64,000 nt of DNA from Bugula neritina. Lineage: Eukaryota > Bryozoa > Gymnolaemata > Cheilostomatida > Bugulidae. Position numbers and translations under genes: made by a program. The notes beneath the pieces were generated by a model. It ran no database searches, had not been told where the DNA came from, and saw only the letters and a program-made list of their open reading frames with translations. Below are positions 47,952-60,770 of the stretch, piece by piece. The stretch spans positions 10,951,480 through 11,015,479 of the forward strand of contig OZ037771.1 of assembly GCA_964035545.1 (NCBI GenBank), read 5' to 3'. The first letter of the stretch is position 1. Each line of letters begins with the position of its first letter.

Positions 47952-48559
47952 GATTGTGTTCGTATTTAGTATTTTTAGACTGGCAAAATGTATTTCAAGA
48001 AGCTTTTTATGCTCACATATATGTAATTGTTTGAGTGTACTTGGGTATTTTTTAATGCATATTTTAATTTTTTGTCTGTGGGATGGAGATGACAACTTCT
48101 TGATTTGACTTTAATGGATTGTCCACTGAACCCCAGTCATATATATTGGCATATATAAAGTGCATTTTACTTTATTAAAAGTTTTATAATTTTCAAAAAC
48201 TACTCTTTTAGTCAGACAATACGGAAATTATCAGTTTAATCATTTCTATCAGCAAAATGGCATTTGCCACAAATCATTATATGCTCAGCTAATTTCTAGA
48301 GAATGCAAATCTTTCTTCAAGTTTTAATGATGAATTACACATTTTATTTCATCCTTGCATTTCATAATTGTAATTGAATTTTGTTTTTATTTTGGTAAGT
48401 CAAATAAGCTCAGAATTCAAGCTGCGAAACTAGTATTTTTCAACTTTTAAATTTCAAATTTAAATATTCTGTTTACCATTTGTAAGCTATATGTAGCTAT
48501 GTGTACATTAGCAAACGTTTTGTATTTTGGTTTTTTTAATTTTTGGAGTAAAAATCTCT

Positions 48560-48830
48560 TTAGCATGAGCAAAAATGCTAAATTTATTGCAATGAAGCAC
48601 TATTGTTGAGCAATATTTTCAAAAGCTCAAAACAGGGTGAAAATTCTGTATAAAAATATTAGTGCACTTTTTATGCTATAGGCTACTATGATAGAGTGTG
48701 ATATAGTATAAAATTGTGTATTATATATTATATGATCATGTGACATACTATAATATTACAGTTTTTCAAAGTTATAAAACAGTGTCATGTAATATAATGT
48801 AGTGTGATACAGTATAATAGAGTGTTCAAT
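48560..48830 (+). repeat. Interspersed repeat, also at 59160-59405
   Basis: Shared phrases TATTGCAATGAA.CACT.TTGAGC and ATTACAGTTTT.CAAA and TATAGTAT.ATA-type words in the same order. The second copy lies in the stretch (about 58620-59360) that copy C has and copy B lacks. Confidence 0.6.
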
Positions 48831-48971
48831 AATATTTAATACAGCGTAATATGTTATATATCAAAATTTGATATTGTAGTGGAAATTTACAAGAATAGTA
48901 TAACGTGTCTTTTACCTAGAGTTGTCTTTTCAAATTTTGATATTATTTTATTTAACAGTTACAATTGTGTA

Positions 48972-49885
48972 AATCGATCCTGTTCAAAAATTGGAATAGA
49001 TCCTGATGTCGGAATCCGAATGTCACACAGGATAGTTAAGGGCAACCTTTTAGCTGCAACTGCCTTGCTGAGGTTTACATTGTAATCATATAAGAATTCA
49101 GTACCAGTAAAATAAAATCTCACCTAATTGTGCTAGAGTCAAAATTTAAAAACTATGTTGTAGATCTTCTTTTTCTCCAGTGTAAGTTTTCTGGAAATTT
49201 CAATTTTCATTTTTTTTGCGAAGTTATAGACAAAAAACTGCCGAGTTTTGGCCAATTTTGCCTGAAAAGCTGACTTTTCAGTACCAGTAAAATATCTCAG
49301 CAGCAAAGCATGATATCTGAATAAAAATTGCACTGCTGGAATCCTGAGATATTTCTCCAGTGTAAGTTTTTTTCTTTTTTCAATAACTCTGCTAGATTGC
49401 TCATAAATTGGTGATTTATACACTGAAAATGCCATATTTTCTCATAAGAAACTAGCAGCGCGCAGCGCTTCACGCTTCACTGAGCACGTAGGGATGAGAA
49501 GATATTGGCGCCTACATAATAACTACAGGCTAGCTAGCTGGCAGGCTATAATGAATAGCTTGCTTTGTACTTTGTTTATGTAGCACCAATAATGGAATGT
49601 TGATAGATAACGCAGCCCTAACGAAGGTTGCTGCTTATTGGTTGTAGTTTAATCTTAGGCTAAACAATTACAAGTAGGCAACACGCATGCCACCCGCAGA
49701 GCAATATTATTCAAGAACCCGAACTACATTTTGAGAGAAATTTATGATATTCTTAGTGAGGATGCCCTTAACTATCCTGTGCAGAATAGATTCCGATGTC
49801 AGGGGCTGATGTCAGAATATATTCCGACATCGGTAAACGCAACAAAATGTCAGAAAGCCCGACTTTTGGACAGGATCGGTAGAAG
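48972..49885. repeat. Outer inverted repeat around the foldback element
   Basis: GATCCTGTTCAAAAATTGG and ATGTCGGAAT on the left recur inverted on the right (ACTTTTGGACAGGATCGG, ATTCCGACAT). The right side has an extra GATGTCAG doublet. Together with the inner element this makes a nested palindrome. Confidence 0.65.
49026..49781. mobile_element. Foldback element, family CACAG(GA)TAGTTAAGGGCA, copy 1
   Basis: Inverse ends CACAGGATAGTTAAGGGCA and TGCCCTTAACTATCCTGTG. Internally the phrase TTCTCCAGTGTAAGTTTT occurs twice, as does CAGTACCAGTAAAAT. It shares its right half with the copy at 51116-52292 (CGCAGCCCTA, AGTAGGCAA.ACG.ATGC, GCAGAGCAAT). Confidence 0.75.
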
Positions 49886-50095
49886 TTGCTAGACGGGCTT
49901 TGCCTCTGTAAATGAAAAGGCAAGATCACCGAGTAGAATCAGTCTACCACTGAAGCTCACAGGATACATACCTACTTATACACGCTACTTTTGATACAGT
50001 AAATATTTATTTTCTCAAGACTACAATTTTACCTTGTTTTTTTTATACTGGAGTTATGCTCCCCACTCAATTTCCTTCAACCCACACAACTACTA

Positions 50096-53000
50096 CATTG
50101 GTGGCAGCAGTGTGATTCAAAATAGTTAAGTGGCCCTACATAAAGAAATAGCAAAACAAGATGACTGAAGGGGAGAGAGGACCAGCACTTCAAAAGCCAG
50201 CAGGACCAGCCCTCATTTTGGAGAACTTGGTGACAGCTCTCCAAGAAGTCAGTGGGGTGAGGCAAGTGCCTTTTGGTGACAGGTACCGCCTCAAGCCTCC
50301 GACTCTCAGAGGGGACAGTGGTGTTGAGCAGTTCATCTGCAAGTTTGAGGATGTGGCCACCATCGCTAAATGGCCAGCACCGTTGCGCGTCCTCAAACTC
50401 TGAGGCTGTCTGACAGGCCAGGAGCTTTGCTCTCGGGCCCAATGGAGCACACATCATTAGAACTTTTCAAACTCGACTTGGAATAACAGCCTGAGAGCCA
50501 AAGGACAAGCTCCAAGGGCTACGGAGAGACTGGAGAATGACCTTGCAAGACCATGCCAACACTATTGAGAGGCTGGCCCAGATTGCGTTCAGTCGCATGA
50601 AGAAATAGGAAAGGAGGAGCCCGGCGTGTGAGGTGTTTTTCCAAACCATTAACAACCCAGGGCTGCAGCGCTATTGGTTGGCAGCAAAGATCCACACCAC
50701 CAAGGAAGCAGTAGAGATGGGCAGGGCCTACTGCCAAGTAGATGGGCCCCATTGGCCAGAATTCACTGCCAACCAAGTGATAGAAGAGGAGAAAGAGACC
50801 ACCTGGTCCCTTGCTCCTCAAAAAGCGGCAGCTACCACTAAATCACCGGAGCCCACGCAGCTCACCATATTGATGGGCATGATGAAGGGCATGCAGGCTG
50901 CGGTGACGGAGCTACAACTTGATCAGGTCGATAGAGGGGCTCCCCGATCCCGGGATGACCCTGTCCGTCATCACACTTCACCTGTTGGAGTTGTGGTGCA
51001 TCAGGACATGTGAAGAGACACTGCCCTATTGGAGGACGAGTGTCTTTAAACACCCGAGACTCATGATAATTTCCGCTAACCGTGAGCCCAAAGCCAGTTT
51101 GATTTGAAGGGGAGGCACAGTTTGATTAGGGTCATCTTTCTGCTGAATCAGTAATTTTATTGCTCCATTATAATTATATATGAAATAGTGCCCAACTCAT
51201 AATTCGACTAATTTTGAGGCTAAACTCAAAATAAAAAACCATCTTGTAAATATTTTTCTGCTCTATTAGAGGCTTTTTTAAAATCTTTATATACTTAAAT
51301 CATTGCATTTTTATGCTTCAAAAACAGTCAAAAATTGCTCATTTTTGCATAAAAAAACATGGTCTCAATGCCCCACAAATAATTCAATTCCTAATCAACT
51401 TATTTTTGCAAAAATTGAAATATAGAGTTATAAGATATTTGTCTATGAGAGGCCATTTCAAGTTTTTGCATAACCTTAACAGGATTGGTGTAAACATGTA
51501 ATTTATACACTGTTTTTTTTAAATTTCACTTCTCACTTAGTCTGCATGCTTGGCTGAACACGGTAGAGCTGCGCTGCTAGGCTAGCCATCATAATGCTTG
51601 CCGGGAGCTCACGCGACGTGCGATTCATGTTGTTTGCGCGCTAAATCAAAGGGTTAAAGTTTATCTCTGCACTAAACTAATTACATAGTATATGAGACCA
51701 GTTATTAGATAGTAGCGCAGTGGTTGGAATCTCGATAGTTGCAATATTGTTGTACTGCCTATAGGCGTGAAGCTGTACAACGTGTAATCTACTCTGAATT
51801 TAGATTTTAGTTGTATTTATATGAAGACATTTTTAAAGCCTGCGTACATTTCTTGCTTTGACCTGTTTCTTTCTAGTGCAAAGCAGTTTAGTGATACAGC
51901 CTGCATGATAACCAAAACATTTTATGATGCTAGTGAGAGGTAATGGCCACTAAATTTTATACTTTTTGTGTGTGATTTCAAAGCAAATTTGTTGTTCTGT
52001 AGAGTGATCTAAATTATACTAATAATATAATATTTGTAACCAAACTTACTGTATGATATAATAATGAGGTGATGCTGAGGCTTGCCACGACCACATACTT
52101 GCTCTATAGATTGTTGTGATGGCTGTAATGCGCAGCCCTAGCTAATGTGATGGTTTGTTGGCAATTGTTCAACCTCATGCTAAATTATGACGAGTAGGCA
52201 ATACGAATGCAGCCTACAGAGCAATAGCAGCACGGAACTGAGACTAGATCATGAGATGATATTTTGCTGGGGATGACCTTAACTAAACTGTGAGTCCAGA
52301 AGATACCCAGGAGAACATCCATGAAGCCTGCTAATACAAAGTGGCAGACACATCGGAGTCGGAGGTCGAGAAACCTATCCAAACTTTCTGCCCGACCATT
52401 TGGTACACGGATGGAGTCTCATGACGCAGGGTGGCAGGCACTCCCGAGATCTCGGAGACCACAAGGTCTACTCAATCCTGTGGCCTGACCACTCGGGAAC
52501 TGGTTTGCGGGGTTGCCCAAAGAGGTTATGGAAGAAAATTCAGCTTACTCGCAAAAGTTTCCTAAGCTATTTTCCGAATAACCTCGAAAACCCCCAAGGT
52601 TGTAAAGACAAAGAGGAGGCCCACCGTAAGAACTCAAGTAGTGTCTCGTCCAGAGACCGACTGCTCCAGGAGCACTCAGCCGTACAGAAGCAGCTACTTC
52701 CTGCCTGGAAAAAATTTGGGTAAAACTGCCACATTACTACTAGATACTGGGTGCACTATCAACCTGCTGAACCGACGTCTCTTTGACACTCTTGGCACCC
52801 GGAAGCGGGCGAGCCTTGAGCTGTACAAAGGTACACATGGTACATTGGCGGACAAATCATGTAGTCCTTTCTACAGCATTCTTACACTACTTAAACGCGT
52901 GAGTGATCAAGTGATTCACAAGATGTTTATAATCAGCTAGCTGAAGGAAGATGCCATTCTAGGGATGCCATTTCTAAAGAAACACCAGTGTCACATAAAT

Positions 53001-53990
53001 TTTTAGAAGTTGGTGGTGGTAATGGCTGAGAAGGAACTTGTCTGTGTTGACAAGTTTGGTAGGCACTTGGTGGGCAGAGTCCAGGTAGTGGGGGACTGCA
53101 TGGATGATGAAGATGGATATCCCAGGCAACTCTCTGCTGCAGAGTCAACTGCAAGAAGATCACAGGTCTAGGAGTGGTGGAGTGGGAGTGCTTGAATCGG
53201 CTTGACTGTCGAAGATAACTTATCGTGCAGTGCATCAACCCCATTCACAGAACTTGTCAAATTATCGGCTGGAGCGCTGGTGGGGAAGTACCACTCTATT
53301 TAAGAAACTGATGTGGGGCTGGCACTGGAAACAGTGGCCGACACCCAGGAAACTCCTCCCCCTGTGTCAGTCGAGGCACTGTTCCAGAGCCCTTGACTGA
53401 CCTGTATGGCAGAGCGTGTAGCAACTGTAAGAGTAGTACTGAACGCCAGGAACGTGCTCAACTAAATCATAGATGACAGTGATGTCTTTAGTTGCGGAGA
53501 CAGAAATATAAGACTAACCAGGGTTATCTCTCATGAGATACCCTTGGCAGCCGGCACTGTTCTCATCAGACAGCCAAGGTGATGTCTGAGCTTAGAAAAA
53601 AAGAGGTAAGCTGACAAGTACAGGATTTTTTTGACTGGGACCTGATTGGGCTTGACCACGGCACATGGAGGTCTTCAGTAGTCCAGGTCAAGAAAAATGA
53701 TGGTAGTTGGAGGTTCTGCGTAAACTACCGCAAGCTCAACAGTGTAACCATTCAGGATGCTTACCCTCTCTCTTGGATAGATGAGTCTCTGGATGCCCTC
53801 GCAGGAAACCAGTATTTTAGTATTTTGGAGCTGTTTAGCGAGTACTGGCAAGTAACCTTCAGTCCAGATGCTCAGGACAAAACAGCATTCATCACACACA
53901 ACTCTGGAAATGGAAAGTATTGCCATTCGGGCTTACATCTGCCTCGGTTTTGTTTGTTTAATGTACATTAAACAAATAAAACCGCAACTT
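50096..53990 (+). pseudogene. Decayed gypsy retrotransposon with a nested foldback insertion
   Basis: A primer-binding-like TGGTGGCAGCAGTGTG at 50100 follows an LTR-like end CTACTACA. Gag starts at 50161 (MTEGERGPALQ, later GVEQFICKFEDVATIAKWPA), is stopped by TGA at 50401, and goes on in other frames to 51013; a zinc knuckle CWSCGASGHVKRHC lies at about 50992-51033. After the nested element, a protease (LLLDTGCTINLLNRRLF, about 52737-52790) and an RT piece (WRSSVVQVKKNDGSWRFCVNYRKLN, then QYFSILELFSEYWQV, about 53668-53940) follow. The RT is cut off near 53990 before its catalytic motif. Many stops and frame changes. Confidence 0.85.
51116..52292. mobile_element. Foldback element, same family, copy 2, inside the gypsy element
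   Basis: Inverse ends CACAGTTTGATTAGGGTCATC and GATGACCTTAACTAAACTGTG (about 18 of 21 match). It sits between gag and protease of the gypsy element, so it inserted later. 1177 bp, no transposase seen. Confidence 0.7.
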
Positions 53991-54262
53991 AATAAACAAA
54001 ATTACGCCATACCACTAAAGCTATACCAATAAGCTCTAAACCACTCAACTCACGCACACCTTTTACTAATCTATGTTGCTTTTATATTCAGATGTCTATA
54101 TTTTGTCAACTCTAATTTATTTTTTATGCAAAGAAATCAGTATAAATTTTGACTCGTATAATATAAAAAACAAGATTATCTACCTCAGTTTAAATGATTT
54201 ACAATAACTGCCACTCTCTATTCTTTGTGTCATGCATAGTGTTGAACGTAACGTAATAACCT

Positions 54263-54322
54263 TTAAATTTCGATCATTCTTTGCTACTCTGAAGATGGGC
54301 ACAGTGGTGCCCGAAATTTAAG
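54263..54322 (+). repeat. Nested hairpin followed by a (TA)n tract
   Basis: Outer arms TTAAATTTCG / CGAAATTTAA and inner arms GGGCAC / GTGCCC around AGTG, preceded by CTGAAGA and followed by GAAA. This resembles a hammerhead core in wording but lacks a matching stem I. A (TA)n tract lies 60 bp downstream. Confidence 0.6.
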
Positions 54323-54379
54323 TATAATTACTTTGCCTAATAAAGTAATAAAACGACAATGTTTCTCGCGTATATTCAT

Positions 54380-54381
<2 letters not shown>

Positions 54382-54437
<56 letters not shown>
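54382..54437. repeat. (TA)n microsatellite
   Basis: About 28 TA units. Confidence 0.97.
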
Positions 54438-54441
<4 letters not shown>

Positions 54442-54654
54442 ATATATTAGTAAATTATTGAAACTTAGGGAGATAATCTTATTTTATATATTACGCAGGT
54501 CAAAAATTATACTGATTTTTTTGCATAAAAAATAAATTAGAGTTGACAAAAAAATAAAATAGATATCCAAATATAAAAACAGCAAGAATTAGTGAAACTA
54601 TGTGAGAGTCACAGTCCTGACTTCCACCGATCTGGAAGTACGCCTTTCCTCTGG

Positions 54655-55203
54655 TCAGAGCAGCCTCAATAGTGTTGACCCCAGCTGCCAAGAGTTATTG
54701 AGCGATTGCAGGAAGGTATCGAATGTGATGGCCTGGCGTGACTCCAGGTCTACGTTACCGTAGGCTACCTGGACTAGCTGCTCCACTTTGTTGGCGTGAT
54801 CCTGTAGTGAAACCCTAGGATCTCGTCGGAGTCCTTGCAGGCGGGCTCTCGCGTCCCGGACGGTAAGTCCGAAGCGGCCGCATAGAGCCTCGGTGATGTG
54901 GTCCCTACTCGGGCCTACCGCATAGGGTTTGGCCCGACCTGTCAGGCAGGACCGTAGTTGCAGTAATTCTACCTGGGCCGGCCACTGGGAGGCCACGGCC
55001 ACTTCGTGGAATTCTTGTAGAAATTGTTCTACATCTCCTTCACCGTCGAAGACTGGCGCTTTAAGGAGAAACCTGTCACCAGGTGGAGCCTGTGCAGCTG
55101 CCCTGTCTTCCCAGAGAGTCCGAATCAGTGTCTCTAGTGTGAAGCGTCCCCCTGCTGGTTCATCATCTGGCCCGAGCTCTAGAGCTGGCCTCAATGGATC
55201 CAT
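54655..55203 (-). pseudogene. gypsy gag fragment, open for 182 codons
   Basis: On the minus strand an uninterrupted frame reads MDPLRPALELGPDDEP, then APPGDRFLLKAPVFDGEGDVEQFLQ, LLQLRSCLTGRAKPYAVG and VSLQDHANKVEQLVQVAYG, a typical gypsy capsid core. It is related to, but clearly different from, the gag at 50161 (both have a GDR..LK.P...G..GVEQF/DVEQF order). The element breaks off at about 54655, so zinc knuckle and pol are absent. The frame is better kept than its neighbours, suggesting a younger element. Confidence 0.85.
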
Positions 55204-55274
55204 TGTTGTCTCTCCCCGTAGGGGAGCATCAGCTTAGTCTGTACCAGACGATAATATCCCACCGCTGCCACCAG

Positions 55275-56034
55275 TGTAATAATTTTATGCGTGGAATGTT
55301 ATAATTCGCTGCATGTAATTATTGGTGTGGGTTATTAGCTGTTGGAACACAGTGACTCTTTGTCAGAGTATTTAGAACACAGCGACTCTTTGTGGGGGGG
55401 GGGGTATTTATGCACAAATAAATAAGAAGTTTGATACTCACTATCCCTTTATTTCACTCCAAAATACACACATCCAAAAATAGAAAGTTAGGGAGGACAA
55501 CTCTTTACATCGTGTGGAAAACTACTAGTAACTGTTAATCAAGGTATAAGGTAATTAATTAAGTATATAAGTGTCCTGGATTGGTAGCTCCGAGTTGTGT
55601 CTTCTTCTGCTGCTGGCTGTAGACTGAACTCACTGATGTGAGGGCTTCCTTTTATATGTTGGGAAGTAGTTAAACTAGAAGGTTCCATGCGAATTCGAGA
55701 GAGTTCGCTCGAAACGCTCGAATCGCAGGGGATTCGCAGGGTCATAACAAAGGGTTCGCTCGAATCGAGCGAACTTCGAGGAGAAATCCCGGTCATCCTT
55801 ATTATGTAAGTAGTCCTGGGAGTAGCCAGGAACGATAGCTAATCCAGTCAGGGCAATAATAATATGTAGCTGGGAATAATAGCTAATCCCATCATGACCA
55901 TCATGACACTTAGCTGTTAAAGGGACTATGGCTATGTAAATGATATATTTAAGAAAACACGCATTCCATGGGAATGAAGGTAATAATAGTAAGGAAATAC
56001 AAGCAACAGTTACAATATACACAATTTTACCACA
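55275..56034 (-). repeat. LTR of the minus-strand gypsy element
   Basis: Bounded by TGTAATAATTTTATGCG at left and TTTACCACA at right (TG...CA in either sense). On the minus strand it is followed by the primer-binding-like TGGTGGCAGCGGTGGG. It contains a cluster of palindromic TTCGCTCGAA / TTCGAGCGAA words at 55690-55790. Its right border falls exactly on the start of the segmental duplication. The partner LTR is missing. Confidence 0.75.
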
Positions 56035-57504
56035 GTATCAAGTATTATACTATTTTTTGTTTTAAATTCATCAACTAAATGTTTTGTCAGCTGTGTTAAT
56101 TAATGTTAGGTTAACAAAATGTTTTTATGGTTATAGGTTACAGTTTGAGTTTGAGTTCAAGTTCAAGTTTGAATTTGAGTTTTGTGAGAAATATACTGTT
56201 GGCAATGGACAAAAAGTAGAGTTGTGGCTTGCTTCTGTGTCATCTATTTATTCACCCTTCATTAAGTGAATCACAATACATAGGCATCTGTGCCAAACAG
56301 CACCTGTGCTGACACAACAACTGAGCGCTCGAGGCTATAAAGTTGCCTTTTACCAATGAGTGTGACTGGCAGAATACATATAATTCATTATCAAACAACA
56401 AGTATTAAATGTTAATAGCTATTCGATCAAGATGAAAAAGTTTCCATTATGTGCGTTTGAAGCAGTATTTCCTTTAACTATCTACTGGAAATGAGCCATC
56501 AGCTAATCAAAACAGGTTAAACTTTATTTTATACTAAGATAATGACAACCTAATTAATAGAATTGGTAAAAAAGCAACTTTTTAAAACGGGGAGCTAACT
56601 CTGACTTTGTTTTGTTTTAATGTTTAGGGTTGTGAAAATATTTTGTTGGTCAGAATAAACTAGAAACTGGTGTGACTTATAAAAACACTGTAGAGTGTCT
56701 ACAGGCTAAAAATTACCATTCTAGATGGTACAGCAAAATTTGGTTGCTTAGAGAATATCAGGTACATCCGAAAAAACACAACATCACGCAATAGGCTCCG
56801 CCCACCTATCAGTATAGTATGTTGGCTTTGCAGTGATATATAGCAACAAGGGTTAGTTTTCATGTGCTCCACCCGCCCATTTTTGCATGTTGGCCCAGGC
56901 CACTATATAAACCTGTCACGAATGACTCTACTAAACAGTAAATTACACACTGTTTACATATAATGTAACATTCACACGCACATCAAGTTTTGTTTGTACT
57001 TTTCAAACAAACAAATTGACAGCAGAAACATTAACATAAAAGTTAGCTGCTATAGTGACATTGCATAATGTAAAAATATGTCATGCCAAATGAAGTAGCT
57101 ACTATACTGTGTTTGCAGGCAATAAAGTGCAACTATGAAGATCAGTAGGGATATATGTCAAAATGTCAAATTTATACATGACTTTGTTAATTTCCTTGCA
57201 AGACACTAGATGGCATGAGCAGCTGAGGTGAACCAATTCAGAAAACTATTCCTTGAAACATTTATTTATGAGAAATAATAAACAAGCCTTGTATAAGTTT
57301 GGCCAGTTATGGAGCTATTTTAGGTGTAGTTATGCTAAATACCCATTTGCAGCTGCACTTGCTATGTGGACTTAGTATTTTGGAATAGTTTGACAGCTTA
57401 AACTATAAACATTTTATAAGATATATATATATACATATACCTGTCATAGAGATAGCTTTTTTCACAGTTGATTGAGGAAAAGTTTATTTCTGTTAACAAA
57501 AAGG

Positions 57505-57857
57505 AAACATCATTAAGATAACATCTTAGTTTTTGCATGTTGAGGAAGTTTCATAGGAACCATCCTAATATTATATTTGTTGCTTTTAGCAAACCGCCAT
57601 CATTGACTGTTGTATCAAACAACAAACGGTATTTTCAAAACAGTAGACAAGTAGCTTTTAACTTGCTGTAGCATATAAGACACTTAGTACAAAAGTATAA
57701 TTACCAATGAACACTCAATTCAATTAAATGTTCATTTATGTATCCCATATTGGATCTGCTACCAGGTTTCGCTGAACCAGTCGACACAAGTTTTCAGAAA
57801 ATCTAAACATATGACCGCTACAAATCTATTTTAGCAAAAAAGTAGTAAATAACTAAT
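57505..57857 (+). other. 353-bp block identical to 22223-22575
   Basis: No difference found between the copies in this block, against several percent in the flanks (for example 57860-58060 versus 22575-22800). No ORF. Confidence 0.7.
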
Positions 57858-58111
57858 AACTCTTTAGAAAGTTTTACATTCATTTGACAATTTATTCATG
57901 TCATATGCAAAACATAAGTATATATATGGATGATTTTCTCTACGTAATGTACACACTTGTTGAATATTAAATAATTGAATGTTTTTATGTATATCAAATT
58001 CGTTAACGTTGATGTTTGTAGACTAGTGATAATGTCTTCTTTCTCACATCTTATAATAGATTTCCTTTAACCTGAGTTCATACTCAACCCTTTATCACAT
58101 AGTCTTATCTG

Positions 58112-58145
58112 ATTGGTTTGACTGTATACATGCTACTATATAAAA
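58112..58145 (+). promoter_or_regulatory. Candidate promoter of SAMHD1-like copy C (CCAAT and TATA boxes)
   Basis: ATTGG at 58112 and TATAAAA at 58139, at the same spacing as in copy B. A noncoding leader would end at the donor AAAG|GTAAGA (58208) and splice to the acceptor GTTCAG just before the ATG at 61968. Confidence 0.65.
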
Positions 58146-59481
58146 ATACAGGCATCCTGTTGAGCATTTAGTTTAAGCTTACAACTACATCAGTGCAAGA
58201 TTACAAAGGTAAGATTGTCTACTGCTACTACGTAACTAAAAATCTTGTGTGATAATAATGCTACACCAGCAATAATGTTTACTATACTAATTTGTTATTT
58301 TCTAGTTCATGACACTTCTTATAACATTTACACTAAGTCTTTGCACTATGTATATAAGTCAGATCAAATCATTTCAGCATATATGTTGATAATATGCAAA
58401 GTAATTATATAGCATTAGCATGTGGTTCTAGTTAACTTTTGTGTGAAATTTGTGCATTCTTATCAGACAAGAAGAATTGCAGAAGTAGCTATTTAGTTAT
58501 AAAATAATATACATGTAACTGTCTATCATAAAACTGAATTTGCACAAATTTCTGATGGTGATTGCTTTTATGCAACTTCTCTTTGAAAGCAATTTTTTAT
58601 TTTTTAACCAACATATGCAAAAATTGAGCTTTGTTTAATAACTGTCACAGCTTAACTTAAATTTTTTTTTGTGATAATGTAAAGCAAAACCACAAGAAAA
58701 TTCACCAATATTAACTAGAGAAAAAGTTGGAATTTTGCTTAATCTATTAAAAATAAGAAAATAAAGAGTTAAGTTTTTTTTGACAACAATTCAATGCCTT
58801 ACTGCAACATATATTAAACGTATACTATATCAGTCAAAACCAAACCTATATAATTATGAATTTTAGTGCAATGACCGCATAATATGATGTACAGAGTTTT
58901 TTTCTCAATTTTATAATTTGAAGATGCTGTTACTTTTTCAATTGAACTATGCTTTCAAGACAGCTTGATAACTTCAAACAAATAGCATATGATGACATTC
59001 AATTAATAACATACATTATTTACATGAAGTCTTATTTGACCATTTATAACCACATTTTGTTGTTACATCACCGCATTTTTATATTTCATCTAAGAGCTCA
59101 ACCTAATACATAAGAAAATTTTGCGATATAAGACATGCACTGTTAGATATCATTGGATTCTTTACATTAGGCTGAATGTATTGCAATGAAACACTGTTGA
59201 GCTAAAACTTTAAAAAGATCAAAACAAAACTATACGTTCTTTGTAAAAAAAATTGGGAATATTTCATGCTATACTATAATATAGAATGATATAGTGCAGC
59301 TTTGTGTTTTTTATTATATAGGATTGTGTGACATGCTATATTACAGTTTTCAAACTTGTAATACAGTGTAGTATATTATGTAGTGCAGTTTGGTATAGTA
59401 TGATAACTAATAAGTAGAATAATTTTTTAGTATTTTTAATAGTAGTTAATGATTTATAGCTTTTACTTTGATAAACATGGA

Positions 59482-60270
59482 AGACCGAAATAAGCTACTT
59501 TGTTTTTAGAAAATATTCATGTTCTAGTTTCAATAGCCCCTGCAGTGTGCCTAATAAAAATATTTAGTTAATGCATGAGATTAGTAAAACATAATGAAAT
59601 CACCAGTTAGTAATTAAAAAGCAATTCTATGACTTCGTTGACTCTAGAATAGCTGTTATCTTGCCTCAATACAAGCATAGATCTTATGTAACCATGAGCT
59701 ACCAAAACGATTAACTATTTTGCATTTCCCACTGTCTGTTCAGATCAAAAGATTAAAAAAATAAGCTTGATGAATCTGTCAGACAACTAGCTTTTGACCA
59801 TGAAATTCAATCACCACCATAAAAGTTAATTTAATAATGTCTACAAATTACACCCTGACGGTTAAATCAAAGCTAAAAATCAGCTACATGCTGCAATAAT
59901 TTGCCAAAATATCTTTTTCATTTCCATAGTGTGTCTTTTTAACTTTGAGTAGAACATTTCTTAAATTCATGTTTTTCTTTGAGTAAAAAGTCACTGAGAC
60001 AAGGTACTTTATTTAGAAAACAAAAGCAGTATACACACATTCCAGTTAAACTATTTTTAGTATGGCTAATAAAAAGATTTAGTTAATGCATGAGAATAGT
60101 ATAACATAACTGAGATCACCAGTTAGTAATTAAAAAGCAACTCTATGACTTCATTAATTCTGGATTAGCTGTTACTTTGCCTCAATGCAAGAATAAATCT
60201 TATGTAACTGAGCAGCTAAAAAGCTTAACTATTTTGCATTCTCTAATGTCTGTTTAAGTGAATAGATTAG
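59482..60270 (+). repeat. Two tandem copies of the 23.48-kb repeat unit
   Basis: Units at about 59482-59790 and 59985-60270, each with ATCACCAGTTAGTAATTAAA and TTATCTTGCCTCAATACAAG-type phrases. The second unit keeps CACTGAGACAAGGTACTTTA closer to copy B than the first does. Confidence 0.75.
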
Positions 60271-60544
60271 GTATAAAATTTAATATACTAAGAACTAATG
60301 ATTTATCAAACTTTTAAGGCCAAGATTATTGTGAAAATAAATATAGGATGTAAGAAATGATTAATTTTTATTAGACTACACTCTATGAGTTTAATCAAAG
60401 ATAGAAAGCAGCTAGCTACATACTGCAATAGCAACATGTCATTCTGTTGCCTCATTTTCATCTTCTCTTTCAAACTATGCTGATTAAGAATTTTGGGAAA
60501 CTATTTTTCAGTTAAAATAGAAAAGCCTGAAAAATTAGAGTAGG

Positions 60545-60770
60545 AGTCCGGGGTGCATGGGTCATATAGGGGTACAAAAGACAGGTCAAATTGTAAAAGA
60601 ACTGATTGACTTTAATAAAAAAGAGATAACATAATTATTCAGCCATTGTCTTTTTAACACTTGCAGAACCTTGAACAAAACTGTTTTTATCTACCATTTG
60701 TAACTTATTTTTAGATGTCATTCAAGCTTTATTTTGACATAGTATGTACTATGTACTATGTACTATTTAC
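60545..60770 (+). mobile_element. Diverged left-end fragment of the mariner-like TIR element
   Basis: Matches 26332-26530 (GGTACAA..., GACAGGTCAAATTGTAAAAGA, ATAATTATTCAGCC, AACACTTGC.GAAC). In copy B the element is after exon 1, here it is before exon 1, so the insertions are independent. Confidence 0.65.

Noticed and set aside
54289-54316. Third hammerhead ribozyme
   Set aside because: CTGAAGA, a stem and GAAA are present, but the pair next to the core is broken and no stem I partner was found; kept only as a hairpin.
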